Assembly: GCA_024400565.1 (NCBI GenBank)
Contig: JAKSMQ010000021.1
Coordinates: forward strand, 1 to 34,156
Origin: Bacteroidales bacterium
GTDB taxonomy: Bacteria; Bacteroidota; Bacteroidia; Bacteroidales; P3
Direction: 5' to 3'
Length of the DNA: 34,156 nt
The notes beneath the pieces are model-generated. The model saw nothing but the letters and a program-made list of their open reading frames with translations, searched no databases and was not told the origin of the DNA. The number at the start of each line of letters is the position of its first letter. The first letter of the stretch is position 1. The position numbers were made by a program, and so were the translations under genes. Shown here piece after piece: positions 7,718 through 16,087 of the stretch.

Positions 7718-9172
7718 TTATTTTTCAAAGATGAGCTTTACAGCAATTGCATGTTTGCTGGTCTTCTGGGGGTGGGCCATAATGGTGTAGCCCTCGACAG
7801 TCTGGCGTATTCTGGCGCTACCCTTGTCGAGCAGCTTGACCTGAATGGGCTCGCGATCGAGGCGGGGAAGGGCTACTACTTCGGGCATGGACTCTCCCTC
7901 GTCGAGCATATAGATGGCATACATGACTTTGCCATCTTTGCTCTGGGTGAAACGCCATTTGTCGTAGGAATAGGGGGCTATGGGACGGGTGCCGTAGATG
8001 GCTTCGCCGTTCACGTTCATCCATTTGCCGATTTCTTTCATGCGGGCAACGGCTGTGTCGGGAAGGGCTCCGTTGGCATCGGGACCTACGTTGAGGAGCA
8101 GGTTGCCACCCTTGCAGACTACGTCGCAAAGCATGTGGATGAGTGTGTTGGTGGACTTATAGTTGTCGTCCTTGACCCAGCTCCAGCTGTCGCCCATGGT
8201 CATGCAGGTCTCCCAGGGATAGTCGAGATAGGTGTCGGGTACCTGTTTCTCGGGGGTGGTGTAGTTCTCGTAACGTCCTCCAACGCTACGGTCTACAATC
8301 AGCAGGTCGGGGATGTTTTCGCGGGCCATCTTGGCGATGCTGGGCATATCGATGTCCTGAACGCGTCCCTGACAACCGAGCCAGGGGCGGGTCTCTTCGT
8401 TGATGCTCCATTCGGGACGGATCCAGCCGCCGTCGAGCCAGAGGATGTCGATAGAACCGTAGTTGTGGGTGAGCTCGTAGATCTGGTTGAAGGTGAAGTC
8501 GCAGAAACGTTGCCATCGCTGGGGATCCTCGAGAGGGTCGTAGTTGACGTTGCGGTCGGGAGTAGCCCATTCGGGAGCCCAATAGTCGGGATGAGCCCAG
8601 TCGGGTTTGGAGAAATAGAGTCCGGTCCACATGCCCTTGGCACGGAACGATTCTACTACTTCCTTGGTAATGTCGGGGTTAGGACTCTTGGAATAGGGAC
8701 AGCTCTTGTCGGCGATGGTATAGTTGGAATACTTGGAGTCGAACATACAGAATCCGTCGTGATGCTTGGTGGTAAAGACCACATATTTCATGCCGGCATC
8801 GGCGGCATTCTTGGCCCATCGGGTGGCGTCGAATTTCTTGGGACGGAAGGTGGTGTTGAGCTTGCGGTAGTTAAGCACATACTCCAGGTAGTTGGCTCCG
8901 TTGCGGGTAATCCAGGGTTCGCTGCAGATACTCCAGCTCTCTACTACTCCCCATTGGGAATAGGGCCCCCAATGTACCATAAATCCGAACTTGAGGTCTT
9001 TCCATTCCTCGAGGCGGTCGAGGATGATGGGGTTGTCTTCCTGCTGGCGCTCGCGCTCATAGTTGCGGGGCAGGCGCTGATAGCTCTCGGCGGGGGTCGG
9101 GGTCTCCTGCTGGGCTATTGCCATGTTGCTGAGCAGGAAGAGGGAGAGAATGAAGTATGCAACTTTTTTCAT
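7718..9172 (-). CDS. alpha-L-fucosidase, GH29
   Basis: A 484-residue secreted glycosidase that releases L-fucose from host or plant glycans. A signal peptide occupies 1-20 (KKVAYFILSLFLLSNMAIA). GH29 hallmarks: MVHWGPYS (65-72), YVVFTTKHHDGFCMFDS (130-146), GLYFSKPDW, and the nucleophile Asp247 in DILWLDGGW, followed by NLLLNVGPDANG. The acid/base residue cannot be assigned by eye in this family. Length fits the catalytic domain plus a short C-terminal beta domain. There is no T9SS C-terminal domain, so it is periplasmic or surface-bound by another route. No SusC/SusD or other glycosidases are beside it, so it is an isolated enzyme and not part of a full polysaccharide locus. Confidence 0.93.
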   Translation of the reverse strand: MKKVAYFILSLFLLSNMAIAQQETPTPAESYQRLPRNYERERQQEDNPIILDRLEEWKDLKFGFMVHWGPYSQWGVVESWSICSEPWITRNGANYLEYVLNYRKLNTTFRPKKFDATRWAKNAADAGMKYVVFTTKHHDGFCMFDSKYSNYTIADKSCPYSKSPNPDITKEVVESFRAKGMWTGLYFSKPDWAHPDYWAPEWATPDRNVNYDPLEDPQRWQRFCDFTFNQIYELTHNYGSIDILWLDGGWIRPEWSINEETRPWLGCQGRVQDIDMPSIAKMARENIPDLLIVDRSVGGRYENYTTPEKQVPDTYLDYPWETCMTMGDSWSWVKDDNYKSTNTLIHMLCDVVCKGGNLLLNVGPDANGALPDTAVARMKEIGKWMNVNGEAIYGTRPIAPYSYDKWRFTQSKDGKVMYAIYMLDEGESMPEVVALPRLDREPIQVKLLDKGSARIRQTVEGYTIMAHPQKTSKHAIAVKLIFEK

Positions 9173-9206
9173 GCTGTAAGTGTGATTGATATTGATTATG
9201 AGGTCT

Positions 9207-9249
9207 GCTGTCCAAAAGAGAAAGGCCGCCCCCGGTAAGAGCGGCCTTG
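9207..9249 (-). terminator. rho-independent terminator after rocD
   Basis: AAGGCCGC at 9222-9229 pairs perfectly with GCGGCCTT at 9241-9248, with an 11-base loop. Read on the minus strand, the stem is followed by TCTCTTTT. It lies 17 bases past the rocD stop and separates it from the fucosidase gene. Confidence 0.82.
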
Positions 9250-9265
9250 AAGGGACAGATCAGAT

Positions 9266-10486
9266 TTATTCGAAGGATTTGATAGCCTCTTTGATGATGG
9301 CAATAGCTTCGCGGAGCTGCTCTTCAGTAATAACGAGAGGAGGAGCGAAACGGATGATGTGCTGGTGGGTGGGTTTAGCGAGAACACCCATGTCGCGCAT
9401 CTTGAGACATACGTCCCAAGCCTCTTTGCCGTTGTGAGGTTTGATGATGATGGCGTTGAGAAGACCTTTGCCGCGAACTTTCTCAATCATGGGGCTGTTG
9501 AAGTTGGTCATCTCCTCGCGGAAGATCTTACCGAGACGTTCTGCATTTTCCATCAGCTTTTCGTCCTTGATAACCTGGAGGGCAGCAATGGAAACCTTGG
9601 CTGCGATGGGGTTGCCGCCAAAGGTGGAACCGTGCTCGCCGGGTTTGATGTTGAGCATGATGTCGTCGTCGGCCAGAACGGCAGAAACAGGCATTACGCC
9701 GCCACCAAGGGCCTTGCCGAGGATAACGATGTCGGGACGTACATCCTCGTGGTCAACAGCAAGCATCTTGCCGGTACGTGCGATACCGCTCTGTACCTCG
9801 TCGGCCATGAAGAGAACATTGTATTTCTTGCAGATGTCGTAGCATTTCTTCAGGTAGCCCTCATCGGGAACATAAACGCCAGCCTCGCCCTGGATAGGCT
9901 CGAGGAGGAAACCGGCAACCTTGTCGCCATGTTCGGCAAGAACTTTCTCCAATGCGTCAGCATCGTTGTAGGGGATGCGGAGGAAACCGGGAGTCATAGG
10001 ACCATAGTTGGCATAGCTCTCGGGGTCGTTGCTCATGGTGATGATGGTAATGGTACGGCCGTGGAAGTTGCCTTCGCAGCAGACAATCAGAACCTCGTCA
10101 TTGGGAATGCCTTTCTTTACAACACCCCAGCGGCGAGCCAGCTTGAGAGCGGTTTCGTCGGCCTCGGCACCGGTATTCATAGGAAGAACCTTGTCGTAGC
10201 CAAAATATTCGGTAACATATTTTTCCCACTCGCCGAGACAATTGTTGTAGAAAGCACGGCTGGAGAGGGTGAGTTCGTGTGCCTGATCGCACATTGCCTT
10301 AACAATCTTGGGGTGGCAGTGGCCTTGGTTTACTGCACTATAAGCAGAAAGGAAGTCGAAATATCTCTTGCCTTCGCAATCCCATACAAAAGCGCCTTCG
10401 CCCTTAGCGAGTACAACGGGTAGAGGATGATAGTTGTGGGCACCATACTGGGCTTCCATTTCCATAAATTGTTCAGACTTTGTCAT
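9266..10486 (-). CDS. rocD: ornithine--oxo-acid aminotransferase
   Basis: A 406-residue class III PLP-dependent aminotransferase that moves the delta-amino group of ornithine to 2-oxoglutarate, giving glutamate semialdehyde. The start at 10486 ([26 protein letters not shown]) is typical of OAT; the frame extends upstream but that part lies in the leader. Visible motifs: [12 protein letters not shown] (49-59), [15 protein letters not shown] (104-118), [17 protein letters not shown] (196-207), Asp229 in FMADEVQSG, and the PLP-binding Lys258 in [17 protein letters not shown] follows. It is cytoplasmic and complete. It has its own promoter about 200 bases upstream and a terminator right after, so it is probably monocistronic. 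Confidence 0.93.
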   Translation of the reverse strand: MTKSEQFMEMEAQYGAHNYHPLPVVLAKGEGAFVWDCEGKRYFDFLSAYSAVNQGHCHPKIVKAMCDQAHELTLSSRAFYNNCLGEWEKYVTEYFGYDKVLPMNTGAEADETALKLARRWGVVKKGIPNDEVLIVCCEGNFHGRTITIITMSNDPESYANYGPMTPGFLRIPYNDADALEKVLAEHGDKVAGFLLEPIQGEAGVYVPDEGYLKKCYDICKKYNVLFMADEVQSGIARTGKMLAVDHEDVRPDIVILGKALGGGVMPVSAVLADDDIMLNIKPGEHGSTFGGNPIAAKVSIAALQVIKDEKLMENAERLGKIFREEMTNFNSPMIEKVRGKGLLNAIIIKPHNGKEAWDVCLKMRDMGVLAKPTHQHIIRFAPPLVITEEQLREAIAIIKEAIKSFE

Positions 10487-10688
10487 AGTAGTGTAAGTGT
10501 TTAGTTTATGTGTATTAAATGATTTTCCTGTAATAATGTTTTCGGATTTTCCTGGCTGGAAAGCGGGCGAAATAAGGTTTCCTGTGTGCCGTATCAATTA
10601 TTGCTCTTTGACGCAATTGTCGATACTTGATGTTACATTCTTATTTTCATTGTCTTAAAACAGACGTTCCAGCAAGGATATCCGACTG

Positions 10689-10720
10689 CAAAGGTACAAA
10701 ATATTTTCCGAATATCCAAA
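10689..10720 (-). promoter_or_regulatory. rocD promoter, minus strand
   Basis: Read on the minus strand, TACCTTTG occupies 10696-10689 and is preceded after 20 bases by TTTG (10720-10717), a good Bacteroidota -33/-7 pair. The start would be near 10684, giving rocD a leader of about 195 nt. Confidence 0.65.
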
Positions 10721-10831
10721 TTTGATTTCGAAATTAACCCCAAAGGTTCTCTTATCTGCTTGTGAATAACGCAAATGTGTTTTCGACAGGTTTCCGCCCT
10801 AAAGGTCTCCTTTGAGAAGTTTGCGTAATGC

Positions 10832-10897
10832 CTCGGAGTTGCGTCGGGGTAGAGTCGGTCTATCTTCGGTCTAGCGTCCACCTAGCGTCCACTTTTG
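10832..10897. repeat. 11-bp-period array C, left arm
   Basis: Six units in register: CTCGGAGTTGC (10832), GTCGGGGTAGA (10843), GTCGGTCTATC (10854), TTCGGTCTAGC (10865), GTCCACCTAGC (10876) and GTCCACTTTTG (10887). Neighbouring units share parts, so the array reads as a chain that drifts gradually from one sequence to another. Confidence 0.8.
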
Positions 10898-10915
10898 ACC
10901 TCGAATATGGACTCA

Positions 10916-10981
10916 AAGTGGACGCTAAGTGGACGCTAAGTGGACGCTAGGTGGGCGCTAAGTGGACGCTAAGAGGGGAGA
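10916..10981. repeat. 11-bp-period array C', right arm
   Basis: AAGTGGACGCT occurs at 10916, 10927, 10938 and 10960, with the variant AGGTGGGCGCT at 10949 and a decayed unit from 10971. It is the reverse complement of the CTAGCGTCCAC units at 10871 and 10882 in array C, so the two arms can form a stem of about 22 bp around a loop of about 23 bases. Confidence 0.88.
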
Positions 10982-11040
10982 GAGACGTCTGTCAGGCGCT
11001 ATTTTTTATAGAATTATATCCATAATTTAGAAAAAAGTCG

Positions 11041-11048
11041 TATATTTG
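11041..11048 (+). promoter_or_regulatory. -7 box of the glsA-glsB-engB-dacB operon
   Basis: TATATTTG matches TAnnTTTG. A clear -33 TTTG is not seen at the right distance. The start would be near 11052, about 45 bases before the ATG at 11096. Confidence 0.55.
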
Positions 11049-11095
11049 CATCTGTCCTATACCTTGCAACAAGAGTGGTATGGGATGCGGAAAAT

Positions 11096-11944
11096 ATGTC
11101 TGAAATAACTGAAAACTACATCGATATCAAGAAAATTCTGGCATCGAAAGGGGTAAAAGTACCCGGATGGGTTGTCGGAATTTTGAACAGAATACTCCAT
11201 GTGAAGCAACTCAACAGGGGTATTTACAACCAGCGCAACTGCTTTGGAATTGATTTTGCCAAGGCCGTGATGGAGCAGGAACTCCACGTGAATACCCTCG
11301 TGGTAGGCGCAGAGAATATTCCCACCCAGGGATTCCCTATCGTGGCAGGAAACCATCCCCTGGGCGGCCCCGACGGCATGGCACTCATTAATGCTGTAGG
11401 TCAGTACCGTAAGGACGTCCGTTTCCCCGTCAACGATTTCCTGATGTATCTGCCCGGACTCAAGGATGTCTTTATCCCCATCGACAAGGTTCATCGCAAT
11501 ACGGCCAACGTTTCGCAACTCGAAGAGGCTTTCGGAGGCGAGAACGTATTGCTCTATTTCCCCGCAGGCATCTGCTCCCGCCGTCAGAAGGGCGTAATCA
11601 AGGACCTAGAGTGGAAGCCCACGTTTATCAAGAAATCCGTTCAGTATAAGCGCGATGTGGTTCCCGTGTTCTTTGACGCCCGCAACCGCCGCAGATTCTA
11701 CTCTATCGCCAACTGGCGCAAGCGTATCGGAATAAAGTTCAACTTCGAGATGGCTCTTCTCCCCGGAGAGATGTTTGCCCAGAGCGGAAAGACCTTCAGA
11801 CTTGTCTTCGGAAAGCCTATCCCCTGGCAGACCTTCGACAACCGTCATACTCCCAAGGAGTGGGCGGCTCTGATGCGCGAGTATGTCTACGAACTCAAGG
11901 ACAATCCCGACGCCGTATTCCAGGAGTCTGTCGTTTCTAAATAG
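11096..11944 (+). CDS. glsA: PlsC-like O-acyltransferase, probable glycine lipid synthesis (GlsA)
   Basis: A 282-residue membrane-associated acyltransferase. The catalytic block is GNHPLGGPDG (85-94), with His87 and Asp93 spaced as HX5D instead of the usual HX4D; this variant is known from OlsF-type lyso-aminolipid acyltransferases. FPAGICSRRQ (155-164) corresponds to the family's substrate-binding EGTR-like motif. There is no signal peptide. The neighbour 30 bases downstream is a GNAT/hemolysin-type N-acyltransferase. In Bacteroides such a pair (GlsB then GlsA as enzymes) makes N-acyl glycine and then the diacylated glycine lipid. The symbol rests on this pairing and the motif; the acceptor lipid is inferred. 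Confidence 0.78.
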   Translation: MSEITENYIDIKKILASKGVKVPGWVVGILNRILHVKQLNRGIYNQRNCFGIDFAKAVMEQELHVNTLVVGAENIPTQGFPIVAGNHPLGGPDGMALINAVGQYRKDVRFPVNDFLMYLPGLKDVFIPIDKVHRNTANVSQLEEAFGGENVLLYFPAGICSRRQKGVIKDLEWKPTFIKKSVQYKRDVVPVFFDARNRRRFYSIANWRKRIGIKFNFEMALLPGEMFAQSGKTFRLVFGKPIPWQTFDNRHTPKEWAALMREYVYELKDNPDAVFQESVVSK

Positions 11945-11974
11945 CACAATCACACATCAATATAACCGACTGTT

Positions 11975-13234
11975 ATGTCTACAATAGCTGATATTGCCGC
12001 ACAAGATAAAGACCTTTCCTACATCATTCCTCCTGTTGACCGCGAGCTGATAAAGGCCGAGCTCAAGGAACAGCATTTCCTTCGCAAGACCAACAACGGA
12101 GACAAGGAAATCTACATCACAACAGCCCATCTTTCGCCCAACATTATGCAGGAGATTGGCCGACTGAGAGAACTCTCCTTTGCCCTCGAGGGTGGCGGAA
12201 CGGGAAAATCGGTCGATATTGACGAATTCGACACCCTTCCCGAGCCCTACTGTTTCAAGCAGCTCTTTGTGTGGAGTCCTGCCGACGAGGAGATTGTGGG
12301 CGGCTACCGATTCATACATGGAAGCAATATGTATCGCTCCGTCGACGGCAAAATCCTTACCCCCACGGCCGAACTGTTCCAGTTTACCGAAGAGTTCATC
12401 AACAACTATCTGCCCTATACCATCGAGCTGGGCCGCTCGTTCGTTCAGCCGGCCTTTCAGCCCAGCAACAATCTCCGCAAGGGTATGTATTCGCTCGATA
12501 ATCTCTGGGACGGACTGGGCTCCCTGGCGGTAGAGATTCCCGAGACCCACTATTTCTTTGGCAAGGTTACCATGTACAGCCATATGAACCGACGGGCCAA
12601 AGACCTGATACTCTATTTTTACCAGATGCATTTTCCCGATGCCGACGGCTTGATGTGGCCTACCGACCCGCTTGAGATTGAGAGCGACCTCAACGAGCTT
12701 CACAGACTCTTCTCGGGCCACAACTACAAGGAGAATTATCAGATTCTCCAGCGTGAGGTCCGCGCCCTGGGCTCCTTTGTCCCTCCCCTCATAAATGCTT
12801 ATATGAATCTCTCGGCAACCATGCGCTCGTTCGGAACGGCCTACAACCACGAATTCGGCGAGACCGATGAGACGGGTATCCTGGTTACCTTGCGTGATAT
12901 TTTCCCCGACAAGAAGAGCCGTCATATCGAGAGCTATGATGTTAAGAATCATCAGTTCAACCGCAGAGGCCTCTTCAAGATAGATATGACCCGTCTGCCC
13001 TGGTGGCGCAAGAAATCGAACAACGAGGTCGAAGAGGAGTTGCGTCTGCTGAAGCGTATGCAGAGAGCCCGTAAGCGTGCCGAAGCTGCTGCCGAGGCCG
13101 ACAGGGAATTTAACGAACGCCCCCTCAGACGAGCCCGTGCCCAGCGTCAGGAACGCCGACAGGAGCGTCGACAGGAACGCCGTCAGGTTCGCCAGACCAG
13201 ACGTCAGAATCGCCGAAACAAGAAAGAACAATAA
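11975..13234 (+). CDS. glsB: GNAT/hemolysin-type N-acyltransferase, probable GlsB, with Arg-rich tail
   Basis: A 419-residue member of the OlsB/hemolysin-type acyltransferases. Residues about 45-250 form the acyl-ACP-dependent domain: SPNIMQEIGRLRELSFALEGGGTGKSVDIDEFD, VGGYRFIHG, IELGRSFVQPAFQP and GKVTMYSHMN. It should transfer a 3-hydroxy fatty acid to the amino group of glycine. Two-gene GlsA/GlsB and fused OlsF systems use the same chemistry. The last 60 residues are a strongly basic charged helix and tail, with QERR repeated three times and most positions Arg, Gln or Lys; this could bind anionic membrane or RNA. EngB starts 3 bases after the stop, showing tight coupling. Confidence 0.8.
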   Translation: MSTIADIAAQDKDLSYIIPPVDRELIKAELKEQHFLRKTNNGDKEIYITTAHLSPNIMQEIGRLRELSFALEGGGTGKSVDIDEFDTLPEPYCFKQLFVWSPADEEIVGGYRFIHGSNMYRSVDGKILTPTAELFQFTEEFINNYLPYTIELGRSFVQPAFQPSNNLRKGMYSLDNLWDGLGSLAVEIPETHYFFGKVTMYSHMNRRAKDLILYFYQMHFPDADGLMWPTDPLEIESDLNELHRLFSGHNYKENYQILQREVRALGSFVPPLINAYMNLSATMRSFGTAYNHEFGETDETGILVTLRDIFPDKKSRHIESYDVKNHQFNRRGLFKIDMTRLPWWRKKSNNEVEEELRLLKRMQRARKRAEAAAEADREFNERPLRRARAQRQERRQERRQERRQVRQTRRQNRRNKKEQ

Positions 13235-13237
13235 CCG

Positions 13238-13840
13238 ATGATAATACGTTCAGCCACCTTTGTAGTCAGCAATTCCGACTATCGGAAATGTCCTGATTCC
13301 ACGTTGCCCGAATATGCATTTATAGGCCGGAGTAATGTGGGAAAATCGTCGCTTATCAATATGCTTACCCAGCAGAAAGATCTGGCCAAGACCTCAGGCC
13401 GTCCCGGCAAGACTCAGCTTATCAATCATTTCCTGATCAATAACGACTGGCATCTTGTCGACCTTCCCGGCTATGGTTATGCCCGTATCAGCAAGACTGC
13501 ACGCGAGAAATGGCAGAAGATGATTAACAGCTACTTCCTTAATCGCGAACAGCTTACCAATACATTCGTGCTGATCGACTCCCGCATTCCTCCGCAGAAG
13601 ATCGACCTCGAGTTTATCTCCTTCCTCGGCCAGAACGGTATTCCACTCTCCATCGTCTTTACCAAGACCGATAAGGAGAAACAGCGAGAGGTAATGGCCA
13701 ACGTGAATGCATTCAAGAAAGCCCTCTCTCAGGAGTGGGAAGAGTTGCCCATGATGTTCCTGACCTCCAGCGTATCGGGTTATGGACGCGACAGACTCCT
13801 GGATTATATTGATGCCATAAATGACAGTATGAACGAATAA
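13238..13840 (+). CDS. engB: ribosome biogenesis GTPase EngB (YihA/YsxC)
   Basis: A 200-residue TRAFAC-class GTPase needed for large-subunit assembly. Motifs in order: G1 GRSNVGKS (30-37), the switch GRPGKTQ (54-60) with the G2 Thr, G3 DLPGYGYA (75-82), G4 TKTD (142-145) and G5 near TSSVSGYG. The length of about 200 residues is normal and nothing is missing. It is cytoplasmic and acts on the 50S precursor. It starts 3 bases after glsB and is followed after 38 bases by dacB. Confidence 0.95.
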   Translation: MIIRSATFVVSNSDYRKCPDSTLPEYAFIGRSNVGKSSLINMLTQQKDLAKTSGRPGKTQLINHFLINNDWHLVDLPGYGYARISKTAREKWQKMINSYFLNREQLTNTFVLIDSRIPPQKIDLEFISFLGQNGIPLSIVFTKTDKEKQREVMANVNAFKKALSQEWEELPMMFLTSSVSGYGRDRLLDYIDAINDSMNE

Positions 13841-13878
13841 TAGAAAATACAACTGAAATATTAAGCAAACCAACAATA

Positions 13879-15324
13879 ATGAAAAAACTTCTCCTCCTCC
13901 CCTTGATGCTCATAAGCCTTTTGGCCGGAGCTCAAAATACAAAAGAACTGGACCGCGTGGTCAAGGGAATTACCAACGAAGTCTCCTTCCGTCACGCTTC
14001 CCTGGCTGTCAGCGTGTTCAACATTACCAAGAATACTACCGTCTATCAGCACGACGGCCAGCGTTCGCTCTCTCCCGCGTCGCTCAACAAACTTTTTACC
14101 ACGGCTGTAGGCTTTGACAAGCTCGGGTCGGATTTCCGTTTCAAGACCAGTCTTGCTTACGATGGCAATATTGACGAGAAAGGCGTTCTCCATGGTAACG
14201 TCTATATTATCGGCGGAGGCGACCCCATGCTGGGTTCCTACCGCTATCGTCAGACTACTCCCGACTCTATGTTTGCAGCCTGGATGAAAGCTATTGCCAG
14301 CCAGGGAATCAAGTCTATCGAGGGTCGAATATGCTACGACCCCTCTATCTTCGACGACCAGCCCCTCCACGACTCCTGGCAATGGGGCGATATCGGAAAC
14401 TATTATGGCTGTGGCGCTTGCGGATTGAATTTCCACGAGAATATGTATTTCATCTATTTCAATCCTGCCGGTTCTCTCAATAGTCCTGCTACTATCGCCT
14501 CCACCTCTCCTGCCAATATCGATGTCAAGACTATCAACGAGGTTATTACAGGCTCGGCCGGCTCTGGCGACCAGGTAATTGTCTACGGAACTCCTTCGGG
14601 CAACGAGCGCCTGTGCCGTGGTTCCGTGCCTCTAGGACGCAATAAATTCCCCATCAAGGCCTCTCTCCCCAATCCTGCTCACACCTGTGCCTCCCAGTTT
14701 GCCAGCTATCTGCGCAACAATGGAATCTCCATCAGCTCATCCGTAAGCGAAGTCTTCTCCAAACGTAAGAAAGACCTCTTGCCCGTAATCGATTTCAATA
14801 GCGAGAAGTATTACACTATCGCCCAATATACCAATCTCACCAGCAACAATATGTATGCCGAGAGCATCTTCAAATACTTGGGATATCATATCTACGGCAA
14901 CGGCTCCTATGAGAATGGCGGACGTGTAATCCAAGACTTCTTCAAGAACCATCATCTCGAATCCAGCGGCGTAAAAGTTGTCGATGGAAGCGGCCTTTCA
15001 CGACTCAATCGCGTTACTACCGATTTCGTATGCCGTTTCCTTACCGAGGTTTCCAAAATGCCTATCTATAATGATTTCTCTATGTCGTTGGGCAAGGTCG
15101 GCGAGAGTGGAACCGTGCGCAATATGCTCCCCAATCTTCCTTCTAATATCGACCTCCGTGTCAAGAGCGGTTCTATGGCCGACGTACGTGGTTATGCCGG
15201 CTATCTGACCACCAGCAAGGGTGAGCTCATCTGTTTCTCCATTGTAGCCAACGGCTTCGACGGTAGTGGCGCCCAGGCACGCCAGAAACTCGAGCAGATT
15301 ATCTACGAGATTGCCAAGATGTAA
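13879..15324 (+). CDS. dacB: D-alanyl-D-alanine carboxypeptidase/endopeptidase, PBP4 type (S13)
   Basis: A 481-residue periplasmic penicillin-binding protein that trims or cuts D-Ala peptide cross-links. A signal peptide occupies 1-18 (KKLLLLPLMLISLLAGAQ). The three active-site motifs of peptidase family S13 are intact: SLNK (68-71), SNN (322-324) and KSG (429-431). GNVYIIGGGDPML (107-118) is the usual first-lobe signature. Length agrees with E. coli PBP4 (477 residues). It is the last gene of the operon, 23 bases before a bidirectional terminator. Confidence 0.93.
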   Translation: MKKLLLLPLMLISLLAGAQNTKELDRVVKGITNEVSFRHASLAVSVFNITKNTTVYQHDGQRSLSPASLNKLFTTAVGFDKLGSDFRFKTSLAYDGNIDEKGVLHGNVYIIGGGDPMLGSYRYRQTTPDSMFAAWMKAIASQGIKSIEGRICYDPSIFDDQPLHDSWQWGDIGNYYGCGACGLNFHENMYFIYFNPAGSLNSPATIASTSPANIDVKTINEVITGSAGSGDQVIVYGTPSGNERLCRGSVPLGRNKFPIKASLPNPAHTCASQFASYLRNNGISISSSVSEVFSKRKKDLLPVIDFNSEKYYTIAQYTNLTSNNMYAESIFKYLGYHIYGNGSYENGGRVIQDFFKNHHLESSGVKVVDGSGLSRLNRVTTDFVCRFLTEVSKMPIYNDFSMSLGKVGESGTVRNMLPNLPSNIDLRVKSGSMADVRGYAGYLTTSKGELICFSIVANGFDGSGAQARQKLEQIIYEIAKM

Positions 15325-15334
15325 TCTGTAAGAA

Positions 15335-15392
15335 TAGAAAAAAAACAACTGGCGCTATTCCATGAGGGTGGCGCCAGTTTGCTTTCTTTATA
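15335..15392. terminator. bidirectional terminator between dacB and ung
   Basis: AACTGGCGC (15347-15355) pairs with GCGCCAGTT (15371-15379). A T-rich run follows on the plus strand, and an A8 run before the stem gives a T8 run on the minus strand, so it can stop both converging units. Confidence 0.9.
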
Positions 15393-15402
15393 CTTGGTCG
15401 GA

Positions 15403-16077
15403 CTATCGTATCCGGCTCCAGTCTATAGGCTCCTTGTCCTGGGCTTCCAGGTATTCGTTACATTTTTTGAAATGGCCGTTGTTGAAAAATCCTCTGTAGG
15501 CGGAGAGAGGAGAGGGATGGGCAGATGTGAGAACCAGATGCTTGGTGGCATCAATCAACCGGGCTTTAGCTCCGGCATAGCTGCCCCAAAGTAGGAATAC
15601 GATCCCTCGGCTGTTGTGCGATAGTGCCTGTATGGCGGCATCGGTAAAGATTTCCCAACCATGCTTCTGATGGCTTCCGGCTTGATGGGCACGAACGGTA
15701 AGGGTGGCATTGAGCAGCAGAACCCCCTGGTCGGCCCATTCGCCCAGATATCCGCGGTTGGTAGGTATTGAAGAGTTGTATTCGCTATTGATCTCCTTGA
15801 TGATATTTACCAGCGACGGAGGAACGGGGAATCCCTCAGGAACGGAGAAACAGAGTCCGTGGGCCTGTCCTGGCTCGTGATAAGGGTCTTGGCCCAAGAT
15901 GACCACCTTGACCTTGTTGAAAGGCGTCCGGTCGAAAGCTGCAAAGATATTTTCGCCTTTAGGATAGCAGGTGTATTGTGCCCGTTCGGCTACAAGGAAT
16001 TCCTTGAGTTCTGCGAAATAGGGCGCTTCGAACTGAGGCTTTAGAACCTCATACCAAGAAGGGTCGATTTTTACCAT
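15403..16077 (-). CDS. ung: uracil-DNA glycosylase, family 1
   Basis: A 224-residue base-excision enzyme that removes uracil from DNA. The water-activating loop GQDPYH (62-67, with Asp64), the uracil-binding LLLNATLTVRAHQAGSH segment (120-135) and the minor-groove loop HPSPLS with AYRGF (187-197) are all intact. Length is standard for the family and there is no signal peptide. The start lies 10 bases past the stop of the MBL-fold gene, so it is the distal gene of a lysS-MBL-ung unit. Confidence 0.95.
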   Translation of the reverse strand: MVKIDPSWYEVLKPQFEAPYFAELKEFLVAERAQYTCYPKGENIFAAFDRTPFNKVKVVILGQDPYHEPGQAHGLCFSVPEGFPVPPSLVNIIKEINSEYNSSIPTNRGYLGEWADQGVLLLNATLTVRAHQAGSHQKHGWEIFTDAAIQALSHNSRGIVFLLWGSYAGAKARLIDATKHLVLTSAHPSPLSAYRGFFNNGHFKKCNEYLEAQDKEPIDWSRIR

Positions 16078-16087
16078 CTTACAGACT

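Larger units (their letters stand above)
10487..11095. other. 609-bp divergent gap: rocD leader, 11-bp arrays, glsA promoter
   Basis: No gene is supported. From left to right: the rocD leader of about 195 nt with an imperfect hairpin (10591-10626), the rocD promoter (minus strand), a facing pair of 11-bp arrays (10832-10981) and the promoter of the plus-strand operon (11041-11048). Confidence 0.65.

Noticed and set aside
7751-9238. A 495-codon plus-strand frame opposite the fucosidase
   Set aside because: The minus-strand frame is a clear GH29 enzyme with signal peptide and catalytic residues. The plus-strand product is low-complexity and resembles nothing.
9359-10423. A 354-codon frame opposite rocD
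   Set aside because: Shadow of a well-recognised aminotransferase gene.
11957-13231. A 424-codon frame opposite the GNAT-type gene
   Set aside because: Shadow; the plus-strand gene has family motifs and fits an operon.
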